Assembly: GCA_039636865.1 (NCBI GenBank) | Contig: CP144172.1 | Location: forward strand, 2,852,001-2,916,000 | Direction of reading: 5' to 3' | Origin: Dermatophilaceae bacterium Sec6.4 | GTDB taxonomy: Bacteria > Actinomycetota > Actinomycetes > Actinomycetales > Dermatophilaceae | DNA length: 64,000 nucleotides | Part shown: piece by piece, positions 59,115-64,000 of the stretch | Position numbering within the stretch: the first letter of the stretch is position 1 | Layout of the letters: each line of letters opens with the position of its first letter | Program-made: the position numbers and the translations under genes | The notes under the pieces: model-generated | Told to the model about the DNA's origin: nothing | Seen by the model: only the letters and a program-made list of their open reading frames with translations | Database searches by the model: none

Positions 59115-59232
59115 CACCGACGCCCACTGCACCTCTCGGTGCAGCACGGAGGATCTCAGACAACTCGTCGTCGGTGCGGCTGGCGAGCGAAGCGGACAAG
59201 GACTCGTGACGGATGCGCCGGGTACTGAGCAT

Positions 59233-59579
59233 CACGTCATTCTGCCCACTGCGGACATGCGAGACATGGGGCAGAGGCGAGGAGGGCTTCGGGGCGGTCT
59301 CCAACAGCGAACGATGCCCCTAGACGTCATGCGGTGAGGACTTCGCCACTGTTGGCGGTAGAGGGGAAGTTCGCCTCGTCACCGGTTTGGGATCCCGTCC
59401 CGGTCGCCGATCGCTCAGCGTGCACCCCGCCCATCGTGCTTACCGCCAAGTCTGTGTGGAGGGCGAACCCGGGCACCGACAGGGGACGTGGCGGACCCGG
59501 TGGGGTTGTCCGGTCTGAGGCTGACCTACTTGGCGGGGTTCTCGTCCGGGTTCCTTTTGCGTAGGGCACGCTTGTTGAT
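59233..59579. other. Intergenic with dispersed element
   Basis: Contains a GTCCCGGTCGCCGATCGCT element at 59391-59420; no supported gene. Confidence 0.35.
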
Positions 59580-60083
59580 GTGGCTAGTTCGTTGCGGTTG
59601 GTGGAGAACGTCCGAGGGGACGCGGACGGCGGCGGTGCTGTTCGCCGATCGCGGCGCGGCTACTTGGATTTTGTCGTCGACGGTGCGCCGCTCGGCGACA
59701 AGTTTGCGTCTGTCCTCGGAGGTGCGAACATGCCTGCCGACTACGTGCCGGTCCTCGTGCTGGACTGGCCGATCGGTTTTCCGGCTGACGACTATGGGCG
59801 CCTGGTTGGGGAGCTTTCCGCTCCGCTGCCTGATGATCGGGTGCCGCTTTACATCTGCGCGGAGTGCGGCGACCTTGGGTGCGGTGGGGTGACGGCTGTG
59901 ATCGAGCGAACCGCGGACACCGTGGTGTGGCGTGACTTTGGATATCAGAACGACTACGAGCCGTTTGACTCCGATGACGTGTTGCCGTGTGTTGGTCCAA
60001 TCATGTTCGACCAGCACGCCTATCTCAGCGCGTTGTCGGGTTTCAAGGACCGTTGGCCGACTGCGGATCGGCTACGAGAATAA
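59580..60083 (+). CDS. Hypothetical protein with Cys cluster
   Basis: 167 residues from GTG 59580. Central cysteine cluster CAECGDLGCGGVT could bind zinc or a cluster; preceded by VPVLVLDWPIGFPADDYGRL and followed by VVWRDFGYQNDYEPFDSD. The sequence resembles conserved actinobacterial proteins of unknown function seen in stress-related loci (recollection, not verified). Cytoplasmic. Confidence 0.6.
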   Translation: MASSLRLVENVRGDADGGGAVRRSRRGYLDFVVDGAPLGDKFASVLGGANMPADYVPVLVLDWPIGFPADDYGRLVGELSAPLPDDRVPLYICAECGDLGCGGVTAVIERTADTVVWRDFGYQNDYEPFDSDDVLPCVGPIMFDQHAYLSALSGFKDRWPTADRLRE

Positions 60084-60409
60084 GGCTGATGCCGCGGCCC
60101 ATTGACCGGGAGGCACGACAGCTCGACGGAAGTTCGGCTCCGTCCCCGCAAGTCGAACGACATGCGGCAACAGATCGGCGCCCGATAAGCGTCTGCCGCG
60201 CCCGGTCAGCCATCGCCGTAACGGGATCCGTATGCGGGTCGTGTGGCGCCACGGACCCAGCGCACAACGTCTGTAGTCAGTGATGGGCCTCTGACCTAGC
60301 TGCTGAGCCGGCAGATATTCCTACACTTGCGGACTAGGGGCTTATCTACCCCGGACGCCTCCGGGCTCCCGGGGGTGGCTCGCTGCAACTTTGTGAGAGA
60401 GACAGAACA
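60084..60409. other. Intergenic with dispersed element
   Basis: Carries GTCAGCCATCGCCGTAACGG near 60204, which recurs near 61062 (GTCCAGCCATCGCCGTAAAG). No gene. Confidence 0.35.
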
Positions 60410-60949
60410 ATGCCGCTACGTGTCGCTCAACCTACCTCGCCTGTTCTGGAGACGTGGCGGGTGATGCTGCTCGGTCGGCTGCTCTTCACAGTGTTCGGCG
60501 CTGGGGGGCTACTGCTGTGTATCCCGCCATTCGTCACAGATATGAGCCAGTACCGGGATTGGAGCCTATGGCTTATTTTTGCACTGAGCCTGGCGGCAAT
60601 GATTCTGCCCTGGCGGTTGGTGGTGCGCCTGCACGAGGACGCTCTATTCACCCAAGGACTCCTACTCAGCCACGTCATCCCAATCGCCGAAATCTCTCTC
60701 ATCGCCCCCGACTCCAGCGGACTCGGAATTTGGTGGGGTGACGGGCACAACATGACCACCAGCTTCGTCGGCGAACGAGGCCTCCTGTCTGACCTGCTCG
60801 GCAACGAAGGCAAAGGCGGGCGGATAGAAGACCGCATCCTGGACGCAAGAGACGCCTACCTGACCGCCCACGGCCTTACCGCTCTTCCCGACCCCACGAC
60901 GAAGCATCAACAACAAGTCGACGACTTCTGGCAAGGCCGACCACACTGA
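60410..60949 (+). CDS. Two-helix membrane protein with cytoplasmic domain
   Basis: 179 residues. Two helices (LLFTVFGAGGLLLCIPPFVT and WLIFALSLAAMILPWRLVV) followed by a soluble PH-like region (RLHEDALFTQGLLLSHVIPI, IWWGDGHNMTTSFVGERGLL) as in YcxB/bPH-type proteins. Function unknown. ATG 60410. Confidence 0.65.
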   Translation: MPLRVAQPTSPVLETWRVMLLGRLLFTVFGAGGLLLCIPPFVTDMSQYRDWSLWLIFALSLAAMILPWRLVVRLHEDALFTQGLLLSHVIPIAEISLIAPDSSGLGIWWGDGHNMTTSFVGERGLLSDLLGNEGKGGRIEDRILDARDAYLTAHGLTALPDPTTKHQQQVDDFWQGRPH

Positions 60950-61143
60950 CCGGCAGCGTGATGGCAGGTCTCCCACATGCTCAACGCAAGGTCCGATAGT
61001 CCCCGAATGAGGAACGGTTACCGGCGACAGATCGACGTGGGCGTGAGCATCCGACGTGCCGGTCCAGCCATCGCCGTAAAGGGATCCTTGACCGGCGATC
61101 AGTTACTGACGGTTCTTCTACCGGAGCGGTGGAGGATGGCGTG

Positions 61144-61986
61144 ATGAAAATCCGACCGGCTACCGCGGTTGATGTTGCCACGGCGCCGGACTGGCTCGAG
61201 GGTGTGGATCTGCGTCCGGACCGGTGGCGCGACCAGTGGACTCGCGCGGCCGTTGGCTTCGATGCCGAAACGAAGGCGCTACTGGCGGTGGGGCGGATCT
61301 TCACTTCCCGTGTCCACGACGACCGGTACTGGACCGAGATCATGGTGGCACCACCACTGCGGCGACGCGGCCACGGCACAAGAATCGCTGAGCATCTCGC
61401 GACCTTGCGGCCGGACCCATGGCCGATGTGCGACCGGGGATTTGTCGGGACCGAACGGGTGCTCTTCTCTCGCAGCCTCGGCGCGCTTCCGTATCAAACG
61501 TGCCCTCCCGAGCATGTGCGCACCGCAGACGCAGCCGGACTAGCTACCTCGGGGGCCGTTCAAACGCAGCGCGGTACCGACGTCGGGATTAACGAACTTC
61601 GTCGGGCCTGGGTTGACCTGTACGCGTGGATGCACGCTGACTGGTCGCCGGTCGCTGCTGGGTTCGAGGAGTCACTGCTGGAAGACTTTCAGGACGTGGA
61701 CCTAGTCCACACCCGCGTCGTTGTCGTTGACGGTCAGATCCGAGCCGGTGCCTTCGTCTTTCCCGACGAGCCTCACCCGGTCGTAGTGGCTGAATGCCGC
61801 ACCCGCACCGAAACCAACGGGTTAATGCTTCTCCGTGCCTGCGTGCGAGACAGCCTGCTGTCGTTATCCGTTAGCAACGTCACCGATGTCGACTTTGACG
61901 GCCACGACACGGACCGCCACTTCCGGCCGCTACTTCAAGAGATACCGGCTTCTGGTACCGCTTTCGAGCTCCTGGAGTGGAACTGA
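61144..61986 (+). CDS. Long GNAT acetyltransferase
   Basis: 280 residues from ATG 61144 (GGAGG at 61131-61135). N-terminal GNAT half MKIRPATAVDVATAPDWLEG, acetyl-CoA loop MVAPPLRRRGHGTRIAEHLA; the C-terminal half (FVFPDEPHPVVVAECRTRTE, LLRACVRDSLLSLSVSNVTD VDFDGHD) looks like a second, degenerate GNAT domain. Substrate unknown. Confidence 0.8.
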   Translation: MKIRPATAVDVATAPDWLEGVDLRPDRWRDQWTRAAVGFDAETKALLAVGRIFTSRVHDDRYWTEIMVAPPLRRRGHGTRIAEHLATLRPDPWPMCDRGFVGTERVLFSRSLGALPYQTCPPEHVRTADAAGLATSGAVQTQRGTDVGINELRRAWVDLYAWMHADWSPVAAGFEESLLEDFQDVDLVHTRVVVVDGQIRAGAFVFPDEPHPVVVAECRTRTETNGLMLLRACVRDSLLSLSVSNVTDVDFDGHDTDRHFRPLLQEIPASGTAFELLEWN

Positions 61987-62124
61987 ACGCGGTCCCACCA
62001 CCAACTGTGAGCGACCGGTCAGCGATCGGTGATCGGTGACGGTTGCCGTTGTGGGTACGGCCTTGCCGCATCCGTCGTGAGGCGTCAAAACTGGCGAGTC
62101 GCGTTGTGGTGCCAGGATGACGCC

Positions 62125-62913
62125 ATGGGTGATTTTTCAGCGGGAGAAGACATCTGGACCGAGAGGCTGGGGAATCTGCGCAATACCGTCCGGCAAGAGC
62201 TGATCGGTCGCCACCTTGATGATCACGTCCGGGACGGGGCCAGGGTGCTGGATATCGGGTGTGGGCAGGGTACCCAAGCAATTCGGATGGCCCGCCGAGG
62301 GTGCAGCGTCACCGGAGTCGATCCTTCAGAGCAGCTGTTCGCGAGGTGCGCGGCTGACGCTGAGGTTGCCGGGGTCGCCGTGGATCTGCATCAAGGTCAC
62401 CTGCAGGATTTGGATGCTGTGCTGGGTGACCGCACTTTCGAGGTGGTCTGTGCCCATGGGGTGTTGATGTATCTGGATGATCCGCTGCTCGCGTTGGACG
62501 TACTGAGCGATCGGGTCGCACCCGGTGGTTTGCTGTCCGTGACGTTCCGCAACGGTGATGCTTTAGCGTTCCGCCCCGGGTTGAGAGGTCAGTGGCAGGC
62601 TGCCGTCGAGGCCATGGATGCCACCACGTACGTCAACGAAATCGGCGTGCGAGCCAGGGCCGATCGCCTCGAGACGGTCACTGACCACTTGATACGTCGC
62701 GGAATGAGTATCGAGGCCTGGTACGGCGTGCGGGTTTTCACCGACGCCTTACCCAGTGAACAGAGCGCAGTAGTCGGGCCGGACCTGGAATGGTTACTGC
62801 GAGCAGAGCAACAAGCCTGTGCCCGAGACCCCTACCGACGGCTCGCCTCCCAACTCCACGTACTGGCACAACAGCCAGACCCTTCTCAACCCCACGGGCC
62901 AACTGCGCGGTAG
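62125..62913 (+). CDS. SAM-dependent methyltransferase
   Basis: 262 residues from ATG 62125. Motif I RVLDIGCGQGTQAIRMARRG, the acidic post-motif GVDPSEQLFARCAAD, and motif LDVLSDRVAPGGLLSVTFRN show a class I methyltransferase of the kind that includes tRNA CmoM (tail LRGQWQ, RARADRLE). CmoM-like function is possible but unproven. Long polar C-terminal tail. Confidence 0.82.
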   Translation: MGDFSAGEDIWTERLGNLRNTVRQELIGRHLDDHVRDGARVLDIGCGQGTQAIRMARRGCSVTGVDPSEQLFARCAADAEVAGVAVDLHQGHLQDLDAVLGDRTFEVVCAHGVLMYLDDPLLALDVLSDRVAPGGLLSVTFRNGDALAFRPGLRGQWQAAVEAMDATTYVNEIGVRARADRLETVTDHLIRRGMSIEAWYGVRVFTDALPSEQSAVVGPDLEWLLRAEQQACARDPYRRLASQLHVLAQQPDPSQPHGPTAR

Positions 62914-62949
62914 AGGATCGCTGACCGGGACGTCCTACCTCGGGCGGCA

Positions 62950-62977
62950 GAGCCGGCACGGCCGGCCGTGCCGGCTC
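62950..62977. terminator. Perfect 28-bp palindrome
   Basis: The 28 bases are self-complementary, centred on GGCCGGCC at about 62960-62967, between the methyltransferase stop (62913) and the antitoxin start (63026). A likely terminator or a strong cruciform; it could also be an operator. Confidence 0.55.
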
Positions 62978-63007
62978 GCGCACGTCGGTCTACCGTCAAT
63001 CCGATTT

Positions 63008-63018
63008 TCGTCATACGA
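63008..63018. promoter_or_regulatory. Operator of the last toxin-antitoxin pair
   Basis: TCGTCATACGA (TCGT and ACGA arms) seven bases before the antitoxin ATG; the same arms as the site at 38512 in opposite order. Confidence 0.45.
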
Positions 63019-63025
63019 TATTTCT

Positions 63026-63259
63026 ATGGTGAGCGAAGAGCAGATCCAGCAATGGGCAGACGAGGCCGAGGCCGGGTACGACGTAGAGGAGTTGAAGCGT
63101 CGCGGGCGCGGTCGTCCAGGGCGTGGGGCTGAGCCAATGCAGGTTGTTGCTGTGCGCCTGACAGCGGAGGAGGTCGCCACGTTGGATGAGGTGGCCAAGC
63201 GTGAACACCTGTCGCGTTCTGAGGCCATCCGGCGGGCTCTGGCCGACTTCGCAGCGTGA
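63026..63259 (+). CDS. Ribbon-helix-helix antitoxin
   Basis: 77 residues from ATG 63026. Acidic N-terminal segment MVSEEQIQQWADEAEAGYDV for toxin binding, a basic linker, and an RHH core MQVVAVRLTAEEVATLDEVA, KREHLSRSEAIRRALADF. Typical of actinobacterial CopG-type antitoxins paired with small BrnT-like toxins. Four-base overlap with the next gene. Confidence 0.85.
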   Translation: MVSEEQIQQWADEAEAGYDVEELKRRGRGRPGRGAEPMQVVAVRLTAEEVATLDEVAKREHLSRSEAIRRALADFAA

Positions 63260-63498
63260 AGGTGCACCGCAGCGCGCTCAAACATGGGGTGTCGAGCGAG
63301 GACGCAGTGCAGGCCGCCGACTGGCCGCAATGGATCGAGCCCCTTGAGGACGACGGCTGGCCGCATCGTGAGCTGCGGCTCGGCTTCGACACGCAGGCGC
63401 GGCTGCTCGAGACCGTTGTGCTCATCTTCGACAGTGGTGAGGAGCTAGTGATCCACGCGATGCCAGCGCGCAAGCAATTCTGGGAGCTCGTGCCCTGA
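63256..63498 (+). CDS. Small toxin of the BrnT-like type
   Basis: 80 residues from GTG 63256: MKVHRSALKHGVSSEDAVQA, then RELRLGFDTQARLLETVVLI FDSGEELVIHAMPARKQF. The opening, the RQLRLGFD segment and VIHAM.AR end match a widespread actinobacterial toxin related to BrnT/DUF4258 (family knowledge, from memory). Encoded second, overlapping the RHH antitoxin by four bases. Confidence 0.8.
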   Translation: MKVHRSALKHGVSSEDAVQAADWPQWIEPLEDDGWPHRELRLGFDTQARLLETVVLIFDSGEELVIHAMPARKQFWELVP

Positions 63499-63900
63499 GG
63501 CCGCGAGCACTTCGCGCGAACCGAAACCTTGCCCCTAGCGAGACGCCCGCCAGAAAGGTTGTTCACCCGTCCCGTTCGCCGATCCGCTTGCGGACGCGGT
63601 CACCGCGACTGTGTTCCGTATAGAGCACCCGAGTGGGACGGTCCAGCTGTTGTGAGCTCGAGGGCCGATTTTGCTGCTGGTGCTCGCCGGTGACGGTTCC
63701 GCGTACGGGACGCGATCGATAGTCGATTGTCCAGGTGGCCGAGTCCTTGGTACGGGAAACGTCGAGGCTGGTGTGGCAGATTGAGCGTCGTGTCTGATGG
63801 ACAGCGTTCAATCGACCCTCCGCGCAGCTGGGGCCCAAGTGCTCGCTCTGGCCAGCGTGGATCGCAGTACGGCGCGCTCGAGGTGGTGTTGTCGCGGCAA
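63499..63900. other. Intergenic with 90-bp repeat
   Basis: Contains a GTCCCGTTCGCCGATCC element at about 63564-63586 running into the 90-bp repeat. No gene supported. Confidence 0.4.
63582..63671 (+). repeat. 90-bp dispersed repeat, copy 2
   Basis: Partner of 54291-54380; about six mismatches over 90 bases. The inner arms are GTGTTC and GAGCAC, one mismatch from perfect pairing. Confidence 0.7.
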
Positions 63901-63999
63901 TCACTGGCTGGGGTAGTCAAAACGCCGCTGGCCGAGCTCGTTGGCCAACTCAGCCTTCGGGTTGAGCACTCGTTCAACGACCAATACGACGGCGAGTTC
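63901..63999 (-). CDS. 3' end of a gene running off the right edge
   Basis: Open minus-strand frame ELAVVLVVERVLNPKAELAN, then ELGQRRFDYPSQ and a stop at 63901. Composition looks coding; too short to identify. Confidence 0.45.
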   Translation of the reverse strand, partial: ELAVVLVVERVLNPKAELANELGQRRFDYPSQ

Positions 64000-64000
64000 G

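Larger units (their letters stand above)
56725..59232 (-). pseudogene. Kinase-like gene split by IS256 element
   Basis: The 3' part (56725-57632) encodes SVLDLGGTPVFAKRVPITDR (ATP-site Lys), LVLFLEYLPDRLADWL, the catalytic loop LLHMDGHFGNMRADD and IFLIDFGLA (metal-binding DFG). The 5' part (59115-59232) encodes MLSTRRIRHESLSASLASRT to AAPRGAVGVGGG. Excising the element and one AAGTTCCAC copy joins GGT GGT GGA ACT TCC in frame, restoring a protein kinase-like fold of about 340 residues. Most similar, from memory, to actinobacterial serine/threonine or aminoglycoside-type kinases; the substrate is unknown. Confidence 0.88.

Overview
The window is high-GC DNA with GTG/TTG starts, many 4-base ATGA/GTGA gene overlaps, DevR/DevS-type regulators, GAF-ANTAR proteins, Acg-type nitroreductases and FtsX-like ABC exporters. 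Together these point to an actinobacterium; I cannot place it more narrowly from sequence alone. The gene content (toxin-antitoxin pairs, three insertion sequences, duplicated modules, many broken genes) marks it as accessory and actively decaying chromosome or a large mobile region. No rRNA, tRNA, CRISPR array or replication origin was found.

Layout. 0-5 kb: an operator palindrome for a gene leaving the left edge, fragments and small proteins, an HTH-MNT/HEPN toxin-antitoxin pair and a secreted protein. 5-10.5 kb: membrane protein, alpha/beta hydrolase, ABC-2 exporter and a DUF4389 protein. 10.7-15.4 kb: a frameshifted DUF6544-like gene and a MacB/FtsX-type exporter whose ATPase carries an in-frame amber codon. 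16.2-19 kb: a three-gene operon with a Tat-exported Acg-like nitroreductase. 19.3-33 kb: a dormancy (DosR/DevR)-like region with CBS-BON protein, GAF-ANTAR proteins, the devR-devS pair next to an Acg nitroreductase (same arrangement as mycobacterial Rv3131-Rv3133c), a triple-BON protein, a PRC-barrel protein and a zinc alcohol dehydrogenase. 33.2-36.7 kb: a sulfur module (sulfide:quinone oxidoreductase, tusE, DsrE) in which tusE is split by an IS3 element. 37-44.2 kb: DUF4342, an eroded ABC ATPase, a PQQ-like propeller protein, GNAT, and three tandem or nearby toxin-antitoxin pairs. 44.5-46.7 kb: a membrane-protein gene split by a second IS3 element. 48.6-51.6 kb: a second ANTAR/GAF-ANTAR module and a near-identical inverted second copy of the CBS-BON gene. 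52.5-56.7 kb: a serpin lipoprotein, SRPBCC protein, lipoprotein, TPR protein and a two-domain retropepsin-like protein. 56.7-59.2 kb: a kinase-like gene split by an IS256 element. 59.6-64 kb: hypothetical, GNAT and methyltransferase genes and a last toxin-antitoxin pair.

Main inference. A motif resembling one half of the DosR box (gene-strand GGGAC(C/T)TT..G.C.C) sits 68-77 bases upstream of the start codons of the Acg nitroreductase, triple-BON protein, alcohol dehydrogenase, sulfide:quinone oxidoreductase and one GAF-ANTAR gene, with weaker examples elsewhere. This suggests one hypoxia/redox regulon joining DevRS, redox enzymes, ANTAR RNA-binding regulators and sulfide oxidation. The regulon is degrading: devS is frameshifted, one GAF-ANTAR gene and one ANTAR gene have ochre stops, and tusE is interrupted.

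About a dozen genes are broken, by three clean IS insertions (each with target duplication; removal restores the reading frame exactly), by single-base indels and by stops that replace glutamine-type codons. Some of the one-base indels could be sequencing errors, and this should be settled before calling them pseudogenes.
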